Below are positions 1 through 9,155 of a stretch of 9,155 nt of DNA, piece after piece. This DNA is from Oscillospiraceae bacterium (lineage in GTDB: Bacteria > Bacillota > Clostridia > Oscillospirales > QAMX01), in assembly GCA_902772625.1 (NCBI GenBank), contig CACYBP010000044.1, positions 1-9,155 of the forward strand, written 5' to 3'. The stretch's first letter is position 1; each line of letters starts with the position of its first letter. A model generated the notes under the pieces. It had not been told where the DNA came from, ran no database searches, and saw nothing but the letters and a program-made list of their open reading frames with translations. The translations under genes were made by a program, and so were the position numbers.

Positions 1-17
1 CCTTTCCCCGGGATCTG

Positions 18-26
18 TGGTACAAT
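18..26 (+). promoter_or_regulatory. Candidate extended -10 promoter for the yfcE-PHP unit
   Basis: A TACAAT hexamer at 21-26 is preceded by TGG at 18-20, which gives an extended -10 element (TGn-TACAAT). The matching -35 box would fall at about -2 to 3, so it lies mostly outside the window and cannot be judged. Transcription would start near 33, leaving a leader of about 50 nt before the yfcE start codon. This is the only promoter-like signal seen ahead of the two plus-strand genes. Confidence 0.5.
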
Positions 27-45
27 ACGAAAAGAAAAAGCGCGT

Positions 46-69
46 TCCCGCCTCTCGAAGACGGCGGGA
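46..69 (+). other. Small leader hairpin upstream of yfcE RBS
   Basis: A perfect 7-bp GC-rich stem pairs 46-52 (TCCCGCC) with 63-69 (GGCGGGA) around a 10-nt loop. It lies in the presumed 5' leader just before the AAAGGA ribosome-binding site at 71-76. It has no T-run, so it is not a terminator. It could stabilise the mRNA 5' end or affect ribosome access. No riboswitch class is recognisable and the leader is too short for most of them. Confidence 0.35.
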
Positions 70-84
70 GAAAGGATACGGCTC

Positions 85-633
85 ATGAAATTTCTGATCG
101 CCTCCGATCTTCACGGATCGGCGCATTTTACCCGCCTTCTTCTGGAAAAGTTCCGGAAAGAGCAGGCCGACCGGCTTCTGCTTCTCGGCGACCTCCTCTA
201 TCACGGCCCGCGCAACGCCCTTCCGGAGGAATACGATCCCGCCCGGGTGGCGGCCATGCTGAACGAATATAAGGACGTGATCCTGGCGGTGAAGGGCAAC
301 TGCGACAGTTCTGTGGACCAGATGGTGCTGGAATTTCCCATCGAGGCGCCCTATCTTCCGGTCTTTCAGGGCGGGACCTCTCTGTATCTCACCCACGGGG
401 ACGTCTTCACCCCGGAAAAGCCCATGCCCATGCCCCGGGGCAGCGCCTTCCTTTTCGGACACATCCACGTGCCGGTCAACGAATGGCGGGGCGGGATCCT
501 CTTTCTGAACCCCGGCTCGGTCTCGATCCCCAAGGGAGAAAGCACGAACGGCTACATGGTCTTTGAAAAAGGTGTCTTCACCTTCAAAAAAATCGACGGC
601 ACGCCCTATGACAAGGCCGTGCTCCGCGCCTGA
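85..633 (+). CDS. yfcE: YfcE-type metallophosphoesterase (phosphodiesterase)
   Basis: A cytoplasmic metal-dependent phosphodiesterase of 182 residues, close to the roughly 184 usual for YfcE. The dinuclear-metal motifs are present in order: D8-L-H10, GD at 35-36, GNCD at 71-74, THG at 103-105, GHIH at 125-128 and NPGS at 142-145. The stretches HGPRNALPEEYDPA (about 40-53) and NPGSVSIPKG (from 142) closely resemble E. coli YfcE as I remember it, so orthology is likely. YfcE/MJ0936-family enzymes cleave model phosphodiesters such as bis-pNPP; the natural substrate is unsettled. The ATG at 85 has AAAGGA at 71-76, eight bases upstream. One oddity: THGD (D106) replaces the THGH I recall for the family. 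The PHP gene follows after 21 nt, so the two are probably co-transcribed. Confidence 0.9.
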   Translation: MKFLIASDLHGSAHFTRLLLEKFRKEQADRLLLLGDLLYHGPRNALPEEYDPARVAAMLNEYKDVILAVKGNCDSSVDQMVLEFPIEAPYLPVFQGGTSLYLTHGDVFTPEKPMPMPRGSAFLFGHIHVPVNEWRGGILFLNPGSVSIPKGESTNGYMVFEKGVFTFKKIDGTPYDKAVLRA

Positions 634-654
634 AGCGCGGGAAAGGAGCAAAAT

Positions 655-1566
655 ATGCGCATTGACGTGATCCCGGCGGGAGGGAATTACTATCGCGCCA
701 ATCTCCACTGCCACACCACCGTTTCCGACGGGAAGCACACCCCCGAGGAAATCAAGGAGCATTACAAAAAGCACGGCTACGCGGTGGTGGCCTACACCGA
801 TCACCGGAACATGGTGGATCATTCCGACCTGAACGATCCCGCGTTTCTCGCCCTGACCGGCTACGAGATGGATTTCACCGAGGGGCCGTCCGATCTTCCC
901 TACAAGTTCCGGAAGACCTGCCACGTCAACCTGATCTCCCCCGAGCCGCACGCCGCGCACCGGGAGGATCCCGCGGGATATTCCCCGAAGCTTGTGAACG
1001 ACTATATCAAGTGGGGCCATGAGCAGGGCTTCCTGGTCCATTACAACCATCCCGAGTGGTCCTGCGAGGATCAGAACGATTACGACCTCTACGAGGGCTT
1101 CGACGCCATGGAGATCTACAACCACGGCTGCTACGTGGGCGGATGGCACGAGGAAAACGCCATCGTGTACGAAAGGATGCTGAAAAAGCACGGAAGGCTC
1201 TTCACCCTCGCCACCGACGACAACCACGGGGATCACGACATGTGCGGCGGCTACGTGATGATCAAGGCCCCGGAGCTTTCCTACGGGGCGATCTTCAACG
1301 CCCTGAAGGAAGGGCACTACTACGCCTCCTGGGGCGCAAGCCTCGACGAGGCCTTTATCGAGGACGGCGTTTTCCACGTCACCGCCCCCGCGGCGCGGGA
1401 GATCGCCTTCACCACCGGCATCCGCCACGCCCACCGGGTCATCGCCCCGGAGGGTGGGAATCTGACTCACGCGGAATTTCAGATCGATCCCGCCGACGTC
1501 TTCGTCAAGGCGGAGGTGGTGGATCACGCCGGGCGCCGCGCCTACACCAACGCGTGGTTCCTGTGA
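655..1566 (+). CDS. PHP-domain metal-dependent phosphoesterase
   Basis: A 303-residue protein of the PHP (polymerase and histidinol phosphatase) superfamily, which folds as a TIM-like barrel with up to three metal ions. Visible metal-ligand motifs are NLHCHT (H18, H20) followed by SDG at 24-26, YTDHRN (D49, H50), YE at 70-71, CHVN (H89), HYNHPEW (H128, H131) and ATDDNH (D187, D188, H190). About 80 residues after the last motif form a C-terminal region rich in beta-type sequence. There is no polymerase, kinase or HisK signature and no signal peptide or membrane segment, so it is a stand-alone cytoplasmic hydrolase. The substrate cannot be assigned. The ATG at 655 has AAAGGAG at 642-648 with ideal spacing. 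It lies 21 nt after yfcE and shares that gene's terminator, which suggests a small operon of two phosphoesterases. Confidence 0.85.
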   Translation: MRIDVIPAGGNYYRANLHCHTTVSDGKHTPEEIKEHYKKHGYAVVAYTDHRNMVDHSDLNDPAFLALTGYEMDFTEGPSDLPYKFRKTCHVNLISPEPHAAHREDPAGYSPKLVNDYIKWGHEQGFLVHYNHPEWSCEDQNDYDLYEGFDAMEIYNHGCYVGGWHEENAIVYERMLKKHGRLFTLATDDNHGDHDMCGGYVMIKAPELSYGAIFNALKEGHYYASWGASLDEAFIEDGVFHVTAPAAREIAFTTGIRHAHRVIAPEGGNLTHAEFQIDPADVFVKAEVVDHAGRRAYTNAWFL

Positions 1567-1589
1567 TCCGCCCGATCGCCGTATGCAAA

Positions 1590-1632
1590 GCGCCCCGGTT
1601 TTCCCTGAGGAAAACCGGGGCGCCGCTTTTTT
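1590..1632 (+). terminator. Intrinsic terminator of the yfcE-PHP unit
   Basis: A perfect 15-bp GC-rich stem pairs 1590-1604 with 1609-1623 around the 4-nt loop CTGA. It is followed by CCGC-side bases and a run of six T at 1627-1632. It starts 23 nt after the PHP stop codon and is a textbook Rho-independent terminator in the plus direction. Read from the minus strand, the same stem follows the atpC stop but is trailed only by TTTGCATAC. It may therefore also end the convergent ATP synthase transcript, though less efficiently. Confidence 0.93.
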
Positions 1633-1651
1633 GATACAGGATCCGGGGACT

Positions 1652-4132
<2,481 letters not shown>

Positions 4133-4136
4133 CCCG

Positions 4137-5630
<1,494 letters not shown>

Positions 5631-5653
5631 GGTAGTTGACCATCCTTTTTCTT

Positions 5654-5682
5654 CCGTCACCCCGCCGGGGGCGGGATGACGG
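5654..5682 (-). other. Stable hairpin immediately upstream of the atpA RBS
   Basis: Arms 5654-5666 and 5670-5682 pair around a 3-nt loop. On the plus strand position 5660 against 5676 is a C/A mismatch. In minus-strand RNA, the transcribed strand, the same position becomes a G-U wobble, giving an unbroken 13-bp stem with a C-rich triloop. It is followed by AAGAAAAAGGA, the likely atpA ribosome site, and not by a U-run, so it is not a standard terminator. It may be an mRNA processing or stability element, or a copy of a REP-like palindromic repeat. Confidence 0.65.
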
Positions 5683-5694
5683 CGTCAGTCTGAG

Positions 5695-5737
5695 GTCCCG
5701 GAAAGGGCGATCTTCGGTCTCCCCCTTCCTCCGGGAC
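5695..5737 (-). other. Second hairpin just after the atpH stop
   Basis: A perfect 8-bp outer stem pairs 5695-5702 with 5730-5737 (GTCCCGGA/TCCGGGAC). After a 2-nt bulge, an inner 5-bp stem pairs 5703-5707 with 5723-5727, leaving a 15-nt loop. It begins five bases downstream of the atpH stop on the minus strand and is followed 12 nt later by the hairpin at 5654-5682. No U-run follows. Its position suits 3'-end protection of an upstream processed mRNA segment. Confidence 0.55.
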
Positions 5738-5742
5738 GGCCG

Positions 5743-6273
5743 TCAGGCCTCCATGGCTTCCCGCACGTCCCGCAGCTTTCTTCTGATGCTGCCGTCCATG
5801 CGCACGCCGTCCATTTCCACGACGAGCCCCCCGATCAGGGCGGGATCCACCCGGTAATCGGCGGTCACGCGGCGTCCGCTGCGCTTTTCGAGGCTTTCCA
5901 GAAGCTTCGCCTTTTCCTCTTCGGAAAGGGGCGCGGCGCTAATGACCTCGGCGTGAGAAGCACGGATGCTCTCCTGATATAACGCGTCGTATTCGCGCTT
6001 TACGTCGTCGAATTCAAAAATCTTTCTCTTGTCGCACAGAAGCGTGAAGAAGGAAAGCACCGTATCGCACACCTGCCCGCCGAAGGCGAGGCCGATCACC
6101 TCTTCCTTTTCGGAGCGGGAGATCGCGGGAGAGGCGAAAAAATCGAGGCTTTCGGGCGCTTCGTGCAGCGCTTTTCCCACAAGCTCCAGCCCTTCGGCGA
6201 TCTCGCGGGCGTTATCTTCCTCCGCCGCCAGCTCGAAAAGCGCGACGGCGTATTCTCTTCCGCGGCCGGTCAT
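5743..6273 (-). CDS. atpH: ATP synthase F1 delta subunit
   Basis: Delta sits on top of F1 and ties the peripheral b stalk to alpha. The 176-residue length is typical. The N-terminal helical bundle starts GREYAVALFELAAEEDN, matching the usual YA-ALFE-A pattern. The C-terminal part carries SAAPLSEEEKAKLLESLEKRSGR and the family signature DPALIGGLVVEMDGVRMDGSIRRKL (about 142-166), where the G-IGG--V---G---DGS--- pattern is clear. The start codon overlaps the atpF stop as ATGA at 6270-6273, which implies translational coupling; a weak GGTGA lies seven bases upstream. After the stop come 112 nt with two hairpins before atpA. Confidence 0.96.
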   Translation of the reverse strand: MTGRGREYAVALFELAAEEDNAREIAEGLELVGKALHEAPESLDFFASPAISRSEKEEVIGLAFGGQVCDTVLSFFTLLCDKRKIFEFDDVKREYDALYQESIRASHAEVISAAPLSEEEKAKLLESLEKRSGRRVTADYRVDPALIGGLVVEMDGVRMDGSIRRKLRDVREAMEA

Positions 6274-6776
6274 GATTTTTCACCGATCTCTTCCAGGAAC
6301 TCCTCGAAGAGAGCCTCGTGATCCTCCTTGCGGATCTCGCGGGAGAGCATTTTTTCGGTGAGGACGGCGGAGAGATCGACGATCTCCTGCTTGATGCCGG
6401 CCTCGGCCTTTTTCTTTTCCAGCTCGGCCTCGGTCTTCGCCTGACGGACGATGCCGTCGGCGGAGGCGCGGGCCTCTTCCAGGATCGCGCCGCTCTGCCG
6501 CTCGGCGGCCGAGGACGCCTTCTTCAGGATCTCGCCGGCCTCGCTTTCGGCCCGGAGCATCCTTTCGTCCCACTCCTTCTTCGTCTCCTCCGCCCGGGCC
6601 TTCGCCTCCTCGGCGTCCCGGTATTCCTTCGCCACAGCCTCCTCCCGGGCGGCAATGGCGGCCTTGACCGGCTTATAGAGGAACTTCTTCAGAAGCAGAA
6701 AGAGGATCGCGAGGTTCGAAAGCGAGATCAGGATATTCCACAGGTTGACCGAGATGATATCCAACCATTCCTGCAT
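6270..6776 (-). CDS. atpF: ATP synthase Fo b subunit (peripheral stalk)
   Basis: The b subunit anchors the stator. One N-terminal transmembrane helix is visible (ILISLSNLAILFLLLKKF, roughly residues 15-32 of the ATG form), followed by YKPVKAAIAAREE. After that comes a long charged, Ala/Glu/Lys-rich coiled coil (about 40-145) and a C-terminal region that contacts delta. The length is 168 residues from ATG 6776. A GTG at 6785 would add three residues (MDP). I prefer the ATG because GGAAAG at 6787-6792 is ten bases upstream of it but almost touches the GTG; the choice is not certain. A single atpF with no b' paralogue implies a b homodimer. It starts 22 nt after atpE and overlaps atpH. Confidence 0.96.
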   Translation of the reverse strand: MQEWLDIISVNLWNILISLSNLAILFLLLKKFLYKPVKAAIAAREEAVAKEYRDAEEAKARAEETKKEWDERMLRAESEAGEILKKASSAAERQSGAILEEARASADGIVRQAKTEAELEKKKAEAGIKQEIVDLSAVLTEKMLSREIRKEDHEALFEEFLEEIGEKS

Positions 6777-6798
6777 AGGATCCACGCTTTCCGGCGGT

Positions 6799-7086
<288 letters not shown>

Positions 7087-7096
7087 TCATCCTCCG

Positions 7097-8035
7097 TTAG
7101 GCGCGGCGCGCACGGCGCGCGGCCGCTTTGTCTTTTCTTTTTTGATATTCCTCAGGCGAGAAGGCTCCCGCCACGTAGAGCATGGTCAGCATCGCGAAAA
7201 TGAACGCCTGCAGGCATCCGCTGAACAGGTCGAAATACACCGAAAGCACCGCCGGCAGACCGATCCGGAGGAAGGGGATTTCCCCCAGGACTCCGGGCAG
7301 CCACCCGAGCAGGAGATTCGAAAGCCCCGAAAGCCCCGCGGATACCAGGACCGAGATCACGATCCCCGAAAGCACGTTCCCGTAATGACGGAAGGACATG
7401 GCCACCGGGGTGGCAAGCTCGCTGACGATATTGATCGGGGCGAAGAAGGCCACCGGCTCGCAGAAGCTCTTCAGGTAATAGACCGGCCCGCACTTCAGCT
7501 TGTACCAGGTGATCAGGAAGAACACCAGGATCGCCCAGCCGCCCACCACGTTCAAATCTGAAGTCGGCGGGAAAAGCCCCAGAAGCGACAGAAGGCTTGA
7601 GAAGGCCGAGATCGCCATGATCGCGGCGACGAAGGGCGCGAACCCCAGGAAATAGTCGCCCATGTTGCCCTTCACCAGATCCTCGGTCTTTTCCACGATC
7701 CATTCGGCGATCACCTGCCTTTTGGTCTTCCGCCCGGCGCGGATGCCGTGGGTCATGTAAAGCGAGAGGAACAGAAGCGCCAGCACCACCAGCCACGAAT
7801 TCACCTGCGATTCGGTGATGGGAAGGGGTTGGAGCGGCGTCGGCAGCGTGAAGAACACGTAGGCGCCGGTGATGTCGATGCCGGTGCTGGGCGGAACGAA
7901 GAAGAGCTTGATCAGGATCCCCGCCAGAAACGGCAGCACCGTCAGTGTAAGGAGCACGACGTCGACTGCCCGGAATCGGCGGTCTTTTGTTTGCACGTTC
8001 GTTTCACCACCTTGGAAGGCCGGAAGCCCGGCCAT
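7097..8035 (-). CDS. atpB: ATP synthase Fo a subunit (ion channel stator)
   Basis: Subunit a forms the two ion half-channels beside the c-ring. Hydrophobic segments fall at about 25-47, 80-95, 130-154, 163-178, 222-245 and 261-290. The essential arginine is R216 in ATPVAMSFRHYGN, with E205 just before it. The last helix carries YFDLFSGCLQAFIFAMLT with the conserved Gln276. The length is 312, longer than usual, because of a basic tail (KRKDKAAARRARRA) and perhaps the start choice. ATG 8035 overlaps the atpI stop as TGATG but has no close SD. A GTG at 7996 (299 residues, beginning MQTKDRR) has AAGGTGG upstream and is a credible alternative. Gene position and motifs leave no doubt about identity. 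Confidence 0.96.
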   Translation of the reverse strand: MAGLPAFQGGETNVQTKDRRFRAVDVVLLTLTVLPFLAGILIKLFFVPPSTGIDITGAYVFFTLPTPLQPLPITESQVNSWLVVLALLFLSLYMTHGIRAGRKTKRQVIAEWIVEKTEDLVKGNMGDYFLGFAPFVAAIMAISAFSSLLSLLGLFPPTSDLNVVGGWAILVFFLITWYKLKCGPVYYLKSFCEPVAFFAPINIVSELATPVAMSFRHYGNVLSGIVISVLVSAGLSGLSNLLLGWLPGVLGEIPFLRIGLPAVLSVYFDLFSGCLQAFIFAMLTMLYVAGAFSPEEYQKRKDKAAARRARRA

Positions 8036-8424
8036 CAGTTTTGTTTTTTCCGTTCAAAGAGCGGGCGCACAGCCACCGCGATCCGCGGGAAAAACAGCGG
8101 GATCAGGGCGGCGATCAGGTCAAAAAAGGGGATCAGCGCGGCCAGGAGTCCCACCGCCACCAGAAGGAGCATCCGCCCCATCTGGGAAAGGCGCATGAGG
8201 TTCGCGGCGTCCTTCTCCTCCTTCCCCACCGCCTTCTGTACGGTAAGGCCCATCAGGAAGAAATTCAGGACCGCCGCAAAGGCCCCGAAGAGTCCTCCCC
8301 AGAGCACCGGCAGGGTCCACCGGCTGAGGATCAGGAAGACCGCCTCCATCAGCGCGGTGAGAAGAAGAGTCCACGCCGCGATATAAAGAGTCTCCCGTCT
8401 GACGGTCGGATCGATCCCCTTCAC
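8035..8424 (-). CDS. atpI: ATP synthase subunit I-like membrane protein
   Basis: A small membrane protein of 129 residues, first gene of the operon. Four hydrophobic segments are visible at about 13-33, 38-62, 84-100 and 102-120. The glycine-rich second segment GGLFGAFAAVLNFFLMGLTVQKA resembles the ATP synthase I family (G---G----LNF pattern). The known role of AtpI in Na+-dependent enzymes is to assist c-ring assembly; it is not part of the final rotary complex. The start is GTG at 8424, supported by AAGGGAGGG at 8434-8442 with nine bases of spacing. The last codons are basic (RKKQN), consistent with a cytoplasmic C-terminus. Its stop overlaps the atpB start as TGATG. Identity rests largely on position, topology and this motif, because the family is weakly conserved. 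Confidence 0.85.
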   Translation of the reverse strand: MKGIDPTVRRETLYIAAWTLLLTALMEAVFLILSRWTLPVLWGGLFGAFAAVLNFFLMGLTVQKAVGKEEKDAANLMRLSQMGRMLLLVAVGLLAALIPFFDLIAALIPLFFPRIAVAVRPLFERKKQN

Positions 8425-8474
8425 GGCTTTGTTCCCTCCCTTGCCCGGCCGGTCCCGGCCCGGTTATCCGCTAT

Positions 8475-8503
8475 ATTATACACGACATCCCCCGGGATTT
8501 CAA
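8475..8503 (-). promoter_or_regulatory. Near-consensus sigma-A promoter of the ATP synthase operon
   Basis: On the minus strand, TTGAAA (8503-8498) and a perfect TATAAT (8480-8475) are separated by exactly 17 bases. The predicted start is near 8468, giving a leader of about 44 nt to the atpI GTG. No other convincing promoter is seen inside the operon, so all nine genes probably depend on this one. The -35 box lies inside an inverted repeat (8488-8520). Confidence 0.85.
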
Positions 8504-8520
8504 CGGGTAATCCCGGGGGA
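8488..8520 (-). terminator. 12-bp inverted repeat between the oxidoreductase gene and the atp promoter (terminator-like, no U-tract)
   Basis: A perfect 12-bp stem pairs 8488-8499 (TCCCCCGGGATT) with 8509-8520, with a 9-nt loop. In the minus direction it begins 11 nt after the stop of the oxidoreductase gene, where a terminator would be expected. It is followed by TGTCGTGTATAA, so a proper U-tract is missing. It may be a weak or Rho-assisted terminator, an mRNA 3' stabiliser, or an operator for the downstream promoter, whose -35 box spans the loop and the start of one arm. Confidence 0.55.
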
Positions 8521-8531
8521 CCGTCCGGTTT

Positions 8532-9155
8532 TCAGAGCAGGACCTCGTGTCCGGTCTCAGCCGATTCGTAGGCGCCGCGGAGGATCTTCATGATCTCCAC
8601 GCCGTCCTCCGCGGGGGAGCGGCAGGGGATGCCGTCGGTGATGCAGGCCACGTAATGGTCGATCTCCCGCCGGAAGATATGATCGAAGGGCAGTGAAATA
8701 TCGTATTTCAGGGTGGTGTCGGTCATGAAGCCCGCCGCGGTGGAATAGAATTTCAGATCGTCCTTCACCGTGACGCCGCCCTTCGTGCCGTAAAGCGCGA
8801 TCTCGGTGCGGTCGGCGGGAAGATTCAGGCTGTAGCTGGTCTCGGTATTCAGGACAGCGCCGTTGTCAAAGCGCACCAGGGCGGTGGCCGCGTCCTCCAC
8901 GTCGTTGATTTCCTTATTCTCCCTGCCGTAGGACACGTAGCCCGCGGTGGTGCGGAGGGAGGAGCGATCCAGCTTTTTGAAGGTCGCGGCGTAGACCGAG
9001 ACCGGCTTCGGATTGCCCATGACGTAGCGGGCGAAGTCGATGATGTGCACGCCGAGATCGATCATCGGGCCGCCGCCGGCTCTTTTCAGATCGCAGAACC
9101 AGCCGCCGGGATTGCCGTTGCGGCGCAGATAATCGGCCTTGGCGTAATAGACCTC
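8532..9155 (-). CDS. Gfo/Idh/MocA-family NAD(P)-dependent oxidoreductase, 3' part
   Basis: The reading frame runs off the right edge of the window. The 207 visible residues are the C-terminal part, and the N-terminal Rossmann domain with its cofactor motif is missing. The frame is open from 9155 and encodes EVYYAKADYLRRNG, then GGGPMIDLGVHIID (about residues 27-40 of the visible part). That is the family's hallmark, with D33 and the catalytic-type H37. The following alpha/beta domain (VEDAATALVRFDNGAVLNTETS; IALYGTKGGV) is also typical. Members oxidise or reduce sugars, inositols and related polyols; the substrate cannot be read here. The Met at 9065 lies inside the conserved motif, so it is not the start. 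It ends upstream of the atp promoter in the same direction and is probably an independent gene. Confidence 0.9.
   Translation of the reverse strand, partial: EVYYAKADYLRRNGNPGGWFCDLKRAGGGPMIDLGVHIIDFARYVMGNPKPVSVYAATFKKLDRSSLRTTAGYVSYGRENKEINDVEDAATALVRFDNGAVLNTETSYSLNLPADRTEIALYGTKGGVTVKDDLKFYSTAAGFMTDTTLKYDISLPFDHIFRREIDHYVACITDGIPCRSPAEDGVEIMKILRGAYESAETGHEVLL

Noticed and set aside
1056..1634. Plus-strand open frame overlapping the PHP gene and running into the terminator
   Set aside because: Its Arg/Gly/Pro-rich sequence is typical of an off-frame reading of a GC-rich gene, and it reads through the terminator hairpin.
1567..1651. Possible frameshifted C-terminal domain of epsilon after the atpC stop
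   Set aside because: Minus-strand frames after the TAA show no helix resembling the epsilon C-terminal domain, and the strong terminator begins 20 bases further on.
5654..5737. Hairpin pair before atpA as intrinsic terminators or a riboswitch
   Set aside because: No U-run follows either stem, the downstream essential subunits have no other promoter, and no ligand-binding core is recognisable.

Overview
The window is GC-rich bacterial chromosome. It carries a complete F-type ATP synthase operon on the minus strand. The operon is flanked on the left by a convergent two-gene phosphoesterase/PHP unit (plus strand) and on the right by the 3' part of a Gfo/Idh/MocA-family oxidoreductase gene (minus strand). 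Subunit sequences (an alpha N-terminus beginning MSQRPEEIS, a clostridial-type subunit I, a sodium-type c subunit) suggest a GC-rich, probably anaerobic fermentative Bacillota/Clostridia lineage. This placement is inference from remembered family features, not from a search.

Layout, left to right. Positions 1-84: promoter and leader. 85-633 (+): YfcE-type metallophosphoesterase. 655-1566 (+): PHP-domain metal-dependent hydrolase. 1590-1632: strong intrinsic terminator closing this pair. 1652-8424 (-): the ATP synthase operon in transcription order atpI-B-E-F-H-A-G-D-C. 8425-8531: control region with a near-consensus sigma-A promoter (TTGAAA, 17 nt, TATAAT) whose -35 box sits in the loop of a 12-bp inverted repeat. 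8532-9155 (-): the oxidoreductase, cut by the window edge.

The nine atp genes encode subunit I plus a, c, b, delta, alpha, gamma, beta and epsilon, so they can make a whole F1Fo enzyme. Junctions are tight (TGATG or ATGA overlaps, or gaps of 4-22 nt) except between atpH and atpA, where 112 nt hold two stable hairpins. The c subunit has the full sodium-type ligand set with a second carboxylate (E30 and E63). The epsilon subunit lacks its C-terminal inhibitory domain. Together these suggest a Na+-coupled enzyme that can run as an ATP-driven ion pump without epsilon-type braking.

I found no mobile element, CRISPR array, tRNA or rRNA, and no evidence of an undescribed multi-gene system. The items worth a second look are the two-carboxylate rotor, the short epsilon, the hairpin pair before atpA, and the promoter embedded in an inverted repeat.
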